The notes: a model not told the origin generated them from the sequence alone. A stretch of 40,499 nucleotides of DNA from a bacterium (GCA_027623425.1 JAQBTH010000009.1:1-40499), one strand, 5' to 3'; shown: positions 16,022 through 26,112, counted from the first letter of the stretch. A program made the numbers and translations.

Positions 16022-17227
16022 TTATGGCTTAATGAGTCCAAAGAGCTGTTTTAATCGTGAGGTTTGCTTTTGGGATTTATAGGTAATTGCGCCAGATGAG
16101 CAGGCAAAGAATATTGCCCCTAATGCCACAGGGAAGGTTTCATCCCCTTGGTCTGCTGACATATCATTTGGTAAACCGTGACGCACAGAGCGCCCCAATC
16201 GTTTTCTGATAAATTCCGGTAATCCTGCCAGCAATGCGCCATCACCGGTCAATGCAATACTGTTATAGGTGTTCATAACATCGGGACAATTTGCCCGTAT
16301 TAGTTTCAGCAGTTCTTCAATTCTTGCCTCAATAATTTGGCATAGCAAGCGTTTTTTAATGGTTTGCTGCCCCTCTTCTGTGCTAATTTGCACCATGTCT
16401 GACGCAGAGACTTGGCTTACGCAGGTGTTTCCATAAATAATTTTGAGACGTTCGGCATCCTGACGCTTTACCTTTAGGCAAATTTGAATGTCATTTGTGA
16501 CCGTTTCACCACCAATTGGAATGCTGACAATGGTGTCCAACACATTATTGCGAATCACGCTTACCTTTGTTTTTTGCCCCCCAATATCAATAATAACCCC
16601 ACCTTCTTGGCGTTCTTGTGGCATTAACAACACATGTTGAAGGGCTAAACTATCATGCACAATCCCTGAAATATGAAGGCCCATTTGCGCGTAACATTCT
16701 TGCAACGCTTTGATATGTGACTGGGAACATAGCAGAAAATGGCAATTGGCTTCTACATGATGGCCTTCTATTCCAACAGGGTCTTCTACCGAGGCGCCGT
16801 CTACTTTATATTCCACTGCCATGGCATGGATGATGGTTTGGCTGGGATGAATAATCACCTGCTTGGCTTTATTAATTGCGTTATTTTTATCTTCTTTTGT
16901 AATAAATTCTGACTGCTCTTGGCGCACACAAATTCCGGTGCTTTTAGCGAACTGTATGCCGAAATCAGGAATATTCGTGATAACAGATTTTGGGGAAATT
17001 GATGCGGAGAATTGCGCACGAGACAGCGCTCGATCAATGGATGCCATTAGCTCGGCCTTATCGGTAATCTCGCCCTTTGTAAGGCCTTTAGTCATGCTGC
17101 TGCCAGCCCCTAATATTTGGATGGATTGATCCGCAGAAATATGGCAAATTATGACTTGCGTGGTGGTACGTCCGATATCTATTCCGGCAATGCAGTTTGC
17201 TTCAAATTCACTTATCTTTTTTGTCAT
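16022..17227 (-). CDS. ftsA: Cell division protein FtsA
   Basis: FtsA is the actin-like protein that tethers FtsZ to the membrane. The 401-residue product has the phosphate-1 motif AGIDIGRTTTQVII (about 13-26), phosphate-2 in VIIDIGGQKTKVSVI, an adenosine-binding IALTGDGALLAG, and a C-terminal amphipathic helix (SRLKQLFGLIKP) for membrane binding. The central 1C region is present but diverged. It follows ftsQ by six bases and precedes ftsZ by about 42, the usual ftsQAZ order. Confidence 0.93.
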   Translation of the reverse strand: MTKKISEFEANCIAGIDIGRTTTQVIICHISADQSIQILGAGSSMTKGLTKGEITDKAELMASIDRALSRAQFSASISPKSVITNIPDFGIQFAKSTGICVRQEQSEFITKEDKNNAINKAKQVIIHPSQTIIHAMAVEYKVDGASVEDPVGIEGHHVEANCHFLLCSQSHIKALQECYAQMGLHISGIVHDSLALQHVLLMPQERQEGGVIIDIGGQKTKVSVIRNNVLDTIVSIPIGGETVTNDIQICLKVKRQDAERLKIIYGNTCVSQVSASDMVQISTEEGQQTIKKRLLCQIIEARIEELLKLIRANCPDVMNTYNSIALTGDGALLAGLPEFIRKRLGRSVRHGLPNDMSADQGDETFPVALGAIFFACSSGAITYKSQKQTSRLKQLFGLIKP

Positions 17228-17233
17228 ATTGGC

Positions 17234-17941
17234 CTATTTTACAACGACTCGGTCTTCGACGCGAATATCAATATACTCAAGACGGTCCGTATTGGGCGTA
17301 TTTTCTAAATAACTTTTTAAGTTTCGAAACTTTATGTCTAGATTTTCAAGGCTGCCAATCTTAATGGGAAGTCGATCGTCTTTGATTAGCATTAATTCAT
17401 TGCTATCAAATTCCATTTGTAAATTAACAGTGGGAAAATAAAATTGGATGTGCGCGACTAACTGTGTCAATTGTGCGAGTAACTCTGATGAAATTCGAGA
17501 CCCCGACAATGCCTCTGGTTGGATGCCGCCAATAATAATGATGTCTTCTAACTTTTCCAGCGTGACGATAGAGTCTGGGTTATTTAGAATGGTGCCATCT
17601 TGAGCCACAATAATAGAGCCAAACGCGCCCACAAAGGACACCCAGGGTTCTTTTTCTGTGACACGAATGATAATTCCATTTGGGAAATCGGCCCGAATCG
17701 ACAGTGTTTTAATTGCAGGTAACTGCGTGCTTAAGGTGTATTTAAACCCGCCCAACCACAACACGCAAAAGATGGTTTTGCCCATTAAACTGTTTCCATA
17801 GGGGATTAACTGGTCTATAGATACAAAGTTTTCAGTGTGGTAATGCACTCTTTTAATGGCGAAGAAGGGATGGGTAATGCTAATTGAAATGGTGCAAATG
17901 GTGAGTGTGATAATAATTAATAAACTTCTCAAACGGATCAC
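17234..17941 (-). CDS. ftsQ: Cell division protein FtsQ
   Basis: FtsQ (DivIB) links divisome proteins in the periplasm. The 235-residue product has one N-terminal transmembrane helix (about 4-24), a POTRA-like segment from FFAIKRVHYHTENFVSIDQL onward, and a beta domain with RVTEKEPWVSFV and VAQDGTIL, typical of FtsQ. The sequence is weakly conserved but the position between ddl and ftsA makes the call firm. The start is GTG at 17941, overlapping the ddl stop by four bases. Confidence 0.88.
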   Translation of the reverse strand: MIRLRSLLIIITLTICTISISITHPFFAIKRVHYHTENFVSIDQLIPYGNSLMGKTIFCVLWLGGFKYTLSTQLPAIKTLSIRADFPNGIIIRVTEKEPWVSFVGAFGSIIVAQDGTILNNPDSIVTLEKLEDIIIIGGIQPEALSGSRISSELLAQLTQLVAHIQFYFPTVNLQMEFDSNELMLIKDDRLPIKIGSLENLDIKFRNLKSYLENTPNTDRLEYIDIRVEDRVVVK

Positions 17942-18837
17942 AAAGTGGACTCCAAAACCATTTCCACAAGCTGATCAAAGTTGATGCCTGCTGCTGCCGC
18001 TTGAGCCGGAACGTCTGAGGTTTCTGTAAAACCTGGTATTGTGTTTATTTCTAGTACATATGGCCCAAATTCTGGATCGACTCTCATGTCTACACGCGCC
18101 ACTCCTTTGCAACCAATGGCGTTGAACAGTTGAACTGCATATTCGGCGGCTTTTTGATCGTGAAAGGGGTCGATTTCGGCTGGGCAAATAAACTCCGTTG
18201 CCCCTTTCGTGTACTTGTTCTCGTAATCGTAGAACCGTGTTTTTGGGCGAAGTTCGAGCGTAGGAAACACTGTTGGCCCTTGTTTTGTATCAATAACACC
18301 TACGGTAAGTTCAACTCCTGGAATGTAGTTTTCAGTAAAGTAGTGTTTTGCTTCGGCGCCCAATTCCTCAATAATAAAATTGAGTTCATCTTGGTTTTGG
18401 CAAATATGCACGCCAATACTAGAGCCGCCCATTATGGGTTTTACAACTTGTGGGTAGGCGTAACTGTGATAAGACAACACAGACGGTGTGAATGGCGCCG
18501 TTGGAATGTCGATTTTGCGCATTATTCTCTTGGTTTCTAACTTATTGATCGCGATTTTGGATGCGGCAACCCCCGCGCATGTGTACGGGATGTTTCTAGA
18601 TTCGAGTTCAGCTTGTATGATGCCATCTTCTCCGCCTTCCCCGTGCAAGGCCAAAAAGGCTAAATCGCAATTTAATGCATCTGGTGCGTCCACCGATGGA
18701 TCTAATTTGTCTGCGTTATACCCTAAGCGTTTTAGGGCCTGATAGACGGCCTCTCCTGAACGCAATGATACCTCGCGTTCTAAAGAGAACCCACCGTATA
18801 ATACTGTAATTTTTTTATGTTTTAGGGCGTCTATCAT
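17938..18837 (-). CDS. ddl: D-alanine--D-alanine ligase
   Basis: Ddl makes the D-Ala-D-Ala dipeptide for peptidoglycan. The 299-residue ATP-grasp enzyme has VLYGGFSLEREVSLRSG at the N-terminus, ALHGEGGEDG (about 62-71), KPIMGGSSIGV, and the metal-binding end RVDMRVDPEFGPYVLEINTIPG. Length and motifs match DdlB. It starts four bases after murB and overlaps ftsQ. Confidence 0.96.
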   Translation of the reverse strand: MIDALKHKKITVLYGGFSLEREVSLRSGEAVYQALKRLGYNADKLDPSVDAPDALNCDLAFLALHGEGGEDGIIQAELESRNIPYTCAGVAASKIAINKLETKRIMRKIDIPTAPFTPSVLSYHSYAYPQVVKPIMGGSSIGVHICQNQDELNFIIEELGAEAKHYFTENYIPGVELTVGVIDTKQGPTVFPTLELRPKTRFYDYENKYTKGATEFICPAEIDPFHDQKAAEYAVQLFNAIGCKGVARVDMRVDPEFGPYVLEINTIPGFTETSDVPAQAAAAGINFDQLVEMVLESTL

Positions 18838-18841
18838 GGTA

Positions 18842-19690
18842 TCAAGGTACTATATGTACTTCACATTCTAAAGTAATATTTTTTTGAGTTTTGGCATCCT
18901 TTTTGATTGCCTCGATCAGGGACTTTGCCTGTTCAAATGTTGCGTGTCCGGTATTGATCATAAAGTTTGCATGTTTGTCGGACATTTTTACGTTTCCGTG
19001 TGGCGTGCCTTTGTAGCCGAGTTCTTCAATAATCGCACCTGCAAATTGCCCGGTTGGGTTTTTAAACGTGCTGCCAAAGGTTGGTGCGCGAAGGGGCTGT
19101 TTATCGAGGCGTTTATCGATTGCGGCCTGCGTGGCCTGTTGCACCTTATCTTTTGAAGTGGGTGACAGGGCCAATGTTGCGGCTAAAACAACCCAGTTAT
19201 TACGTTTGATCGCGCTATTTCGGTAGCTCATTTCTAACTCGTCGCACGTGACCCAAATCGTGTCATTTTCTGCCGTAAGAACATATGCATTTTGTAAGCG
19301 CTGGGCAATTTCTTCCCCCCAACACCCAAAGTTCATGGTTACCATACCCCCTAACGTTGCTGGAACGCCTGCTGCAAATTCTAATCCTGACAATTCATGT
19401 TCCATGCATAGGCGTGTCATGCGATTAATACTTGTTCCTGCGCTGATGGTTAAGGCATTGCCCTTTCGGGTAGTGGCAACGCACTCTTGGCTCAAACGAA
19501 TGATCGGTGGAATGGCGTCATTTGGGTTGAGGAGTGTATTTGAGCCTTTTCCAAGAATGATAGCGTGTGGATTGTCTCGTTTAACGCTGACAAGTTCGTC
19601 AATTGTTTGCACATCAAAAACGACTGGTGCCAGGCCTTCAAGTTCAAAGGTAATGAGCTCTTTTAACGGTACATCTCGCCGTTGATTCAT
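18842..19690 (-). CDS. murB: UDP-N-acetylenolpyruvoylglucosamine reductase
   Basis: MurB reduces enolpyruvyl-UDP-GlcNAc to UDP-MurNAc with FAD and NADPH. The 282-residue product has the FAD-binding LGKGSNTLL (about 47-55), SGLEFAAGVPATLGGMVTMNFG, a catalytic serine in GSTFKNPTGQFAGAIIEELG, and a C-terminal ECEVHIV carrying the conserved Glu. The size and KxxHANFMIN element fit the type II (Gram-positive-like) MurB. The start overlaps the murC stop by four bases (ATGA). Confidence 0.94.
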   Translation of the reverse strand: MNQRRDVPLKELITFELEGLAPVVFDVQTIDELVSVKRDNPHAIILGKGSNTLLNPNDAIPPIIRLSQECVATTRKGNALTISAGTSINRMTRLCMEHELSGLEFAAGVPATLGGMVTMNFGCWGEEIAQRLQNAYVLTAENDTIWVTCDELEMSYRNSAIKRNNWVVLAATLALSPTSKDKVQQATQAAIDKRLDKQPLRAPTFGSTFKNPTGQFAGAIIEELGYKGTPHGNVKMSDKHANFMINTGHATFEQAKSLIEAIKKDAKTQKNITLECEVHIVP

Positions 19691-21078
19691 TTTGCTTTAA
19701 CAGGTGCTTCCAAGGCTTTTACTAACTCTAATCCCGTTTTATAAATGTCACCTGCACCCATTGTAATTACAATATCGCCTGGCTTTAATTGATTTAATAG
19801 GTGTTGGGTCACATGAAACTTGTCTGCAAAATGAGTCACTTCCTTGCCTTCTTGTTTAAGCAGTTCTGCAAGATTTTTAGATTCAGCCCCTGGAATTGGG
19901 TCTTCTCCTGCCGCATATACATCGGTAATAATGACGCGATCTGCCGCTTCAAAACTTTGAGAAAAGGCCGTGAGAAAATTTTTGGTTCTGGAATAGCGGT
20001 GCGGTTGAAAAATCGCGATTAGTCGGCCTTTCAAGCTTTTTTTGCAGCTTTGTAGTGTTAAATGAATTTCGGTAGGATGGTGCGCATAATCATCGTAAAC
20101 CTGAATATTGTTTACGTTACCTACTTTTTGGAATCGGCGTGCCGTGCCTGAATACTTTTTTAAGCCCGCTAGAATCGTCTTCTTTTCAAACCCTTCGTGT
20201 ATCGACACGCAAATTGTGGCAAGCGCATTGTATACGTTATGAATGCCGTAGACTTGTAATTGCACTTTTTCCCACAACTGGCCTTTATAGTAGGCATTAA
20301 AAGAAATGCCTCGGCTGTGGTGAGTGACATCGCGCGCTTGTAGGTCTGATATTTCTCGTATGGAAAAAAACATGACTTTTTTTGGGCTTATCTTTTCAGA
20401 AATGCTCACGCAATTTTCATCATCTTTATTCACTACTATCATGCCTGGCGCATCCGCTGCCTTTTCGATAAATTGGCTGAAATGGCTCAATAAGTTTTCT
20501 TTATTCGTGAAATAATTCATGTGCTCTTCTTCAATATTGGTCACCACTGCGATATTCGGACGAAGCATTAAAAACGTGCCGTCGCTTTCATCTGATTCGG
20601 TGATAAAATAATCGCTGGTTCCTTTTTCTGCACTTTTTCCCACGCCGCAACGTTGTGCCCCTGTCATATAGGTTGGCGCAATTCCAGCCGCTTCCACGCA
20701 ATTGCATATCATAGCAGTGGTGGTGGTTTTGCCGTGGGTACCCGCAATCGCGATACGTTTTTTGTATTTGTCCATCAATTGCCCTAGCAGCTCCGCACGA
20801 CGCAAAATGGGTTTATCTAGTGATTTTGCTAATTTTAATTCGGGATTCTCGTCCCTAATCGCGCTGGAATAAACGATTTTACCGGCTTGTTCTAGAAGAT
20901 TATGATCGTGCCCTAACTTTATGATAGCGCCCATTTCTTTGAGTAGTTTAGTATGCTCGGATTCGGCAATGTCAGACCCACTTACTGTATGGCCTTCTTG
21001 CAGCAAGATTATAGCGAGGCCTCTCATGCCCGCGCCTCCGATGCCAATTAAATGATAGTCTGTGTTTTTCTTACTCAT
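19687..21078 (-). CDS. murC: UDP-N-acetylmuramate--L-alanine ligase
   Basis: MurC adds L-Ala to UDP-MurNAc. The 463-residue product has the N-terminal nucleotide-binding GIGGAGMRGLA (about 12-22), the ATP-binding AGTHGKTTTTAMI, the TNIEEEHMNYF segment, DDYAHHPTEI and the C-terminal domain with FQPHRYSRT. It overlaps the upstream barrel gene by eight bases, linking the Bat genes to the cell-wall genes. Confidence 0.97.
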   Translation of the reverse strand: MSKKNTDYHLIGIGGAGMRGLAIILLQEGHTVSGSDIAESEHTKLLKEMGAIIKLGHDHNLLEQAGKIVYSSAIRDENPELKLAKSLDKPILRRAELLGQLMDKYKKRIAIAGTHGKTTTTAMICNCVEAAGIAPTYMTGAQRCGVGKSAEKGTSDYFITESDESDGTFLMLRPNIAVVTNIEEEHMNYFTNKENLLSHFSQFIEKAADAPGMIVVNKDDENCVSISEKISPKKVMFFSIREISDLQARDVTHHSRGISFNAYYKGQLWEKVQLQVYGIHNVYNALATICVSIHEGFEKKTILAGLKKYSGTARRFQKVGNVNNIQVYDDYAHHPTEIHLTLQSCKKSLKGRLIAIFQPHRYSRTKNFLTAFSQSFEAADRVIITDVYAAGEDPIPGAESKNLAELLKQEGKEVTHFADKFHVTQHLLNQLKPGDIVITMGAGDIYKTGLELVKALEAPVKAK

Positions 21079-22012
21079 ATATTAGGTTAATTACAATTAA
21101 ATGCTGGGTATCGGCTAAGTCGTTCTTAGTGAAATTTTGATAGACATACTTGAATTGCGTTTCAAAATACCGCATATCGCCATTTTCCTTTTTCGTGAAA
21201 TTTGATGCATATAGGGTAACACCAATATTATATTGCGTCATCCCATGCTCTGGTTCAAAAAAACCACGTCCGAATAGCCCTAAGGTGTCGGCAAAGAGGG
21301 TTTCTAGCCCCACACTGTGCTGCTTAACACCATCTTCTCCAAACTCGATATTTAGCCCGGTTAATCCGTATTTCCAGTTGCTATTAAACTCAACTACTGT
21401 GGAAGGGGAAAAGGTTTCGGTGTGACCCGTAGACCAATTTAATGGTGATTGCATCATATTGCGGGTATGCAATCCAATATTTGCGAGTCTGTGGGCTTCC
21501 CACGCCAACCCCACATCAACGGATCCCCCTGTCGCGCCAATCTCTTTAATTTGGCGTCCTTTCATGTCTAAAACGGCGCCTGCGTATAATTTTTTGGTAA
21601 TGGGATGGGCCAGACTGAGTCTAGCGGTTTGGTAGGTATCGGCAAATTCGCCTGCCTTATAGGGCCTGTACCCGTTGTGCTTTACTTCGGGAATGGTGTC
21701 GGAGGCGTAGTGATCGAAGGCGAAACCGATGGTGGTTCCCCAAATAGGGGGGATAACAAGGCCGACTGTGAGACTGGAATAATCGAAGGCGTATTGACCG
21801 TGCGACACATGAAATTGCCATGACTTATTTGTTGCCAGTGTGGCAGGGTTATGAAATAGGTTTTCTACCGCACTGAAGGGCTTATCCCCCCAGGATACAC
21901 CCGATAATCGACGGGTATGATCTGGGAAAAATGGCTCTGTTTCACCAAAAACCGGGCTTGCACACAAAATTAGGATGAGTATCGCAAGCCGCCGAGTTTT
22001 AATTAACACCAC
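21071..22012 (-). CDS. PorV/PorQ-like outer-membrane beta-barrel protein
   Basis: The 313-residue product has a signal peptide (about 1-23, ending VFG), then ENLFHNPATLA, close to the NPAxLA element at the start of PorV/UPF0164 barrels in the FadL class. Repeated amphipathic strands follow (for example TTIGFAFDHY, LYAGAVLDM, NIGVTLYASN), ending in a strand HLIVINLIYE. PorV-type barrels take part in type IX secretion and related export in Bacteroidota, but similar barrels exist elsewhere and the role here is unknown. It overlaps batE by 14 bases and murC by eight. Confidence 0.65.
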   Translation of the reverse strand: MVLIKTRRLAILILILCASPVFGETEPFFPDHTRRLSGVSWGDKPFSAVENLFHNPATLATNKSWQFHVSHGQYAFDYSSLTVGLVIPPIWGTTIGFAFDHYASDTIPEVKHNGYRPYKAGEFADTYQTARLSLAHPITKKLYAGAVLDMKGRQIKEIGATGGSVDVGLAWEAHRLANIGLHTRNMMQSPLNWSTGHTETFSPSTVVEFNSNWKYGLTGLNIEFGEDGVKQHSVGLETLFADTLGLFGRGFFEPEHGMTQYNIGVTLYASNFTKKENGDMRYFETQFKYVYQNFTKNDLADTQHLIVINLIYE

Positions 22013-22742
22013 ATAAATCCTTTCGTTCTATCCAACCTTCAAAGCCGTTCTCAAGCGCAATATTTGTCCAGAGTGAGGCATGTTTAAGAATACGCACGCT
22101 TGCACCTTCGTGCAAATAAAACACGGTTGGCAAAGACTGAAGTGGGCCCTGCTTGATGCCAATTTTCTTTGGTAGTATGACCCCTTCTTTGCTGTTTAAG
22201 GCATCCACTCTGTTGGCAATGAACATTGCCGAATACAAGCCTGTAACGACTAATAACAGCACCACGATGGCTTTCAATTTTTCATCTTTTCCAGTAAATG
22301 TCCACATCATCCACATCACATTAAGCAGTGTGGCTAAGAACAGTAACATGCCGATTTGCTCGTTTAGCTCCAGAAACTTCAGCGGCATTCCAATAATTCG
22401 AACAGGGTTTTTAGTCATGCCTTCTGGATTATCAATAATTTTTGACTCTGCCAATTCTAAATTGTGGCGAATGTTTTTATCTCGAGGTGCATATAAACGT
22501 GCTTTTTTCAGATTACACACCGCGGCACCCAACTGGCCATCCTGCAATAGTGTGGTGCCAAGGTTATATAAAATGTCACTATTCTTTGGGTACTGCTTAT
22601 TCAAATTTTCGTACAGTCGCGCTGCCGATTTATACTCTTGCGCTTGGTAATGCCGTTCTGCCATTCGTGCGTTGTCCATCGTGGCAAACAACAGTGCTGG
22701 CATACATAGAATAATCGCCATACAGAATAGACGTTTCATCAT
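21999..22742 (-). CDS. batE: BatE-like TPR and SH3 membrane protein
   Basis: The 247-residue protein starts with a signal-like hydrophobic stretch (3-20). TPR repeats follow: AERHYQAQEYKSAARLYENL and DILYNLGTTLLQDGQLGAA. Two transmembrane helices (about 130-150 and 158-178) then lead into a C-terminal bacterial SH3-type domain (HEGASVRILKHASLW, GFEGWIERKD). That layout matches BatE. AAGGAG precedes the ATG at 22742, which overlaps the batD stop. Confidence 0.85.
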   Translation of the reverse strand: MMKRLFCMAIILCMPALLFATMDNARMAERHYQAQEYKSAARLYENLNKQYPKNSDILYNLGTTLLQDGQLGAAVCNLKKARLYAPRDKNIRHNLELAESKIIDNPEGMTKNPVRIIGMPLKFLELNEQIGMLLFLATLLNVMWMMWTFTGKDEKLKAIVVLLLVVTGLYSAMFIANRVDALNSKEGVILPKKIGIKQGPLQSLPTVFYLHEGASVRILKHASLWTNIALENGFEGWIERKDLCGVN

Positions 22743-24475
22743 CCGCTCTCCTTACCAATGGCCTTGATGAGGGCCTGTGCGTCATTTACTACGGTTTTGA
22801 ATTGCGCAATTTGTTCTTCTGTATTTTCCTTTGGTTGGTATGCGATGGTTGTGATGCGCGCTAAATAAGTTCTAATACGGTCCACCAAACCGTCACTTAA
22901 TGCGTTTGAAAGCGCCACTTTAAGTTGAGTATCTGCCAGCCCCATCACATGCACGTTAGTTGTGTCGCTGATATAGCGTAATACGATGGCACTAATGCTT
23001 GAAATGCCATTTACATCTTTGGATTTTAATAGGTGTTGCAGCGCGAGTTCTGCCGTTGTAAAGGCCGATTTTTTCTGCCATCTTTCTGGGTTTGAGTGGC
23101 GGTATTGGTGCGCTACTTTTCGCATAGTAACGATAGAGACGCCAATTAAATTCAGACACACCACCACCCAAAATAATGGGTTTCGATGCGGGCTGGTGGG
23201 CGCCGGCTTTAATGCGACGAGAGATTTAAGATAGTGGGGTTGGTTGATGGATTGAGGCAAAGCATCTGAATTCGTGCCTGGCGCACTGCCAGAAGGGAGG
23301 ATGGTGATTGGAGTCGCGGTGCTGCTTGCCGTCATGTAAGACAGGGATTCAGGATCAAAATAATGCAGTGTAAAGGCTGGGATGGTGTGATTACCAGGCG
23401 CTCCAGGCACAACAATATAATCGAACTCTCTGCCTAACTCACTATCAATGACTGTGGATTTATAAATACGCATGTTTTCCGGTGCGGTGACATTTAGGTC
23501 TGAAATCGTGCTTAAATTGCCCTGACCAGCAATGTTTAATTTCACGGTTATCGGTGTATTTTGTTTTACTGTATTGGTCTGAATGCTTGCGCTTACACTA
23601 AACTGACCTACTGCACCTGCAAATTGATCTGTTTTACCGTCTTCAGGTAATGGCTTTACCTCAATCGTAATGGGTTCGGTGTCCAGTTGTTTCTGGCCAT
23701 AAAAGGGATTGATAATAAAACTGACTTTCGTGGGTGAAATAACCTTTTCTCCAGGCTCAAGTGGGTATAGCGCTTTGTTTAGAATTTCTAACGCATAATA
23801 GCGCTGAGCGTCTATGCTCACAATATAATCCTCTTGCCGGGGCTTATCAGTGGTAAGAAAACCTGAAAAATCTGGCGCCTCATAGGAAATATTGCTCCAG
23901 ATGGAGACCCGACGCAACAAAGTGACCCGATACTCTATGGATTCACCTTCAAATACGCTTGTGCGATTGGCCGTCGCATTCACCAAAATCAAAGACTCTT
24001 GATTTGTGGGGGATTGTGCGGTGGTTTGAGTATGGGTTTTGGGGGCGATTGGCGACTTCGCGACTTGTGGCGCGGCAGCTTGATTCACGATTGTCATTTT
24101 GATGGGCTCTGTTTGGTATCGGGTGTTATCGATCTCTAGTTGGAAGGAAGGGATCAGCAGACTGCCGACTTTGGTGGGCGTTAAAATATAGCGATATGAC
24201 TTTGATGAATTTACTTTTCCGTTGATCCAAGAAAAAGAGTTGGATTGGGCGACCGAATTAACGATTAATCTATCCCCGAAGTCTGGCGAACTGGGTGCTG
24301 AGGCCTTTTCTAGCCCGGGTCCAGATAGCGTCACTTCTAACACAAAGCTTTGATCCACAGCGGCTGTTTGCGTCGCAACGGTGGCCACAAATTGGAATAG
24401 GTCTTCATCTGCAGCGACAAGCGGTAATGTTAATATGCTAATCCAGATTGCGATTGTCGCGACTGTTTTTACCAA
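22739..24475 (-). CDS. batD: BatD (BatD/oxygen-tolerance) membrane protein
   Basis: The 578-residue product has a signal peptide (about 1-23), repeated immunoglobulin-like beta domains with the VDQSFVLEVTLSGPGL and NTPITVKLNIAGQGNLS elements typical of BatD, and then one transmembrane helix (about 428-448) followed by a cytoplasmic helical domain. BatD is linked to stress and aerotolerance in Bacteroides and to the peroxide response in Leptospira, with unclear biochemistry. The start is TTG at 24475, seven bases inside batC, with GAGGAG about ten bases upstream; this start is somewhat uncertain. Confidence 0.85.
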   Translation of the reverse strand: MVKTVATIAIWISILTLPLVAADEDLFQFVATVATQTAAVDQSFVLEVTLSGPGLEKASAPSSPDFGDRLIVNSVAQSNSFSWINGKVNSSKSYRYILTPTKVGSLLIPSFQLEIDNTRYQTEPIKMTIVNQAAAPQVAKSPIAPKTHTQTTAQSPTNQESLILVNATANRTSVFEGESIEYRVTLLRRVSIWSNISYEAPDFSGFLTTDKPRQEDYIVSIDAQRYYALEILNKALYPLEPGEKVISPTKVSFIINPFYGQKQLDTEPITIEVKPLPEDGKTDQFAGAVGQFSVSASIQTNTVKQNTPITVKLNIAGQGNLSTISDLNVTAPENMRIYKSTVIDSELGREFDYIVVPGAPGNHTIPAFTLHYFDPESLSYMTASSTATPITILPSGSAPGTNSDALPQSINQPHYLKSLVALKPAPTSPHRNPLFWVVVCLNLIGVSIVTMRKVAHQYRHSNPERWQKKSAFTTAELALQHLLKSKDVNGISSISAIVLRYISDTTNVHVMGLADTQLKVALSNALSDGLVDRIRTYLARITTIAYQPKENTEEQIAQFKTVVNDAQALIKAIGKESG

Positions 24476-25095
24476 TCTTTTTCGACTCCTCTATTATTAC
24501 GTTCTTGCTTTGGTGCGTTTTCTCGCGCCTTTTGTTCTTCATTTTCGATCAGGTTCAAAATACTCTCGATAGAGCCGTTATACTGGTTTTGTTGGGGTTG
24601 TTGTTGATCTTCTTGCTGCTGTTGGTTTTCTTTTTGATTTGGCTGCTGCGATTGATTCTGTTGGGATTGCTTCAATTGTATGGCTATTTCCAGATTTCGC
24701 TTGGCATCGCTATCGTTTGGTTCACGCTTTAGGGTTTCCGTATAGGCTGCGATGGCGCTGTCATAATCTTGTGCTTTTACGAAGGCGTTTCCCATATTGT
24801 AATAGATCGCGCCATGGGTGGCTTCAGGTAGCGCTGCGAGGGCACGATTGTAGGCATTCATAGCATTTTGCGCATCATCTTTCGCGTAAAATGCATTGCC
24901 AAGGTTGTATAGAATTTCACCTTGTTTTGGTGCGTACGATAAGGCTTTTGCAAAATGAGACACGGCGGAATCATAGTCACCTAATTCCATCGCAGAGATT
25001 CCAGCATGATTCCATTTGCTGGCTTGAAATGGGGGTAACGCCTGAACAGACGAGGCAATACATACGCTGATTAAAACGGCATATATCAGTTTCAT
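24469..25095 (-). CDS. batC: BatC-like TPR protein
   Basis: The 208-residue product has a signal peptide (1-19, ending QA) and about three TPR units (residues 28-135; for example EILYNLGNAFYAKDDAQNA and AIYYNMGNAFVKAQDYDSA). A Gln-rich low-complexity tail (about 145-175) is followed by a charged end. This matches BatC, a periplasmic partner in Bat operons. It starts directly after the batB stop codon. Confidence 0.82.
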   Translation of the reverse strand: MKLIYAVLISVCIASSVQALPPFQASKWNHAGISAMELGDYDSAVSHFAKALSYAPKQGEILYNLGNAFYAKDDAQNAMNAYNRALAALPEATHGAIYYNMGNAFVKAQDYDSAIAAYTETLKREPNDSDAKRNLEIAIQLKQSQQNQSQQPNQKENQQQQEDQQQPQQNQYNGSIESILNLIENEEQKARENAPKQERNNRGVEKDW

Positions 25096-26112
25096 CTATG
25101 GTTTTCTCCTGCCTAAGGTACGCCTTGCCGTTAGTATTCGCTCAATAATTAACGCACCAATGGCTAGGAATATGGGGAATTGGAATTGGTCTTTGTATTT
25201 GTTGGCTGATGCTTGAGAGATGGCTTGTTTTTCTTGTCGGGAAACCGCTTTATACAATTGCTGCGCGATGGCGTTGTCGTTTGTGGCATGAAAATACCGG
25301 CCTCCCGTTTCGCTTGCTATGCGCTTTAAGGTGCCTTCATCTAACTGAGATAAGACCACATTACCGTCCTTATCTTTCTTGTATTCCGTATTCCCTGTTT
25401 CCGGGTTTTCAACGGGTATGGGTTCGCCAGCCGCGTTTCCTATACCAATAGTGTATATGGGTAATTTTGAGCGTTTAGCGGCGTTAATTTCCTTTTGTAG
25501 CCCTTTACCAAACTGCTCCCCATCGGTAAAAACGAATAACGCTCGGGATGGCGCTTTGTCTTTACCAAATAAACTTAATGATTTTGCGATCACCTCGGCT
25601 AAATCACTGCCGGGTCTAGAGACGGTACCGTGATCAATATCATCCACGAACAAATGCACCGCATCACTATCAGCCGTGCGTGGCACCAACACATGAGCGG
25701 TGCCTGCAAACGCCATTAACCCGACTCTATCGCCTGCAAAGTGAGTCAATAAGGCGCGAATCTCCTGTTTTGCACGGTGCAATCGGTTTGGTTTAATATC
25801 CTGTGCCTGCATGCTCAGAGAAGTATCCACAGCAATGATAATATCCAAGCCTTGCCGCTCTTTTGGGTTAAATTTTATGCCAAACTGAGGGCGCATCAAC
25901 CCGACTATTACCAAGGTAATCGCAAGTAAAAACAAAACTTGCTTAATTAATTGCTTGGTGTGGCTAAAATCAGGCATCATACGGGTCACTAATGCTTCAG
26001 AAATGAATGCATTTCGTAGTTTTGCTTTCAGTCGTGCACCAAACACCATTAGTGCCAAAATAATGGGAAGAGCGAGAAATAGATATGATAGGTGGCTATT
26101 GGCGAATTTCAT
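25096..26112 (-). CDS. batB: BatB von Willebrand factor A domain protein
   Basis: The 338-residue protein has an N-terminal membrane helix (about 8-25), a second helix (about 55-72), then a VWA domain whose MIDAS motif is AVDTSLSMQAQD (about 92-103), followed by VFTDGEQFG. A third helix lies near the C-terminus. VWA domains bind metal and protein ligands; BatA and BatB form complexes in Bacteroides. I chose the ATG at 26112, which overlaps the batA stop as ATGA, instead of the longer frame from 26166. Confidence 0.9.
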   Translation of the reverse strand: MKFANSHLSYLFLALPIILALMVFGARLKAKLRNAFISEALVTRMMPDFSHTKQLIKQVLFLLAITLVIVGLMRPQFGIKFNPKERQGLDIIIAVDTSLSMQAQDIKPNRLHRAKQEIRALLTHFAGDRVGLMAFAGTAHVLVPRTADSDAVHLFVDDIDHGTVSRPGSDLAEVIAKSLSLFGKDKAPSRALFVFTDGEQFGKGLQKEINAAKRSKLPIYTIGIGNAAGEPIPVENPETGNTEYKKDKDGNVVLSQLDEGTLKRIASETGGRYFHATNDNAIAQQLYKAVSRQEKQAISQASANKYKDQFQFPIFLAIGALIIERILTARRTLGRRKP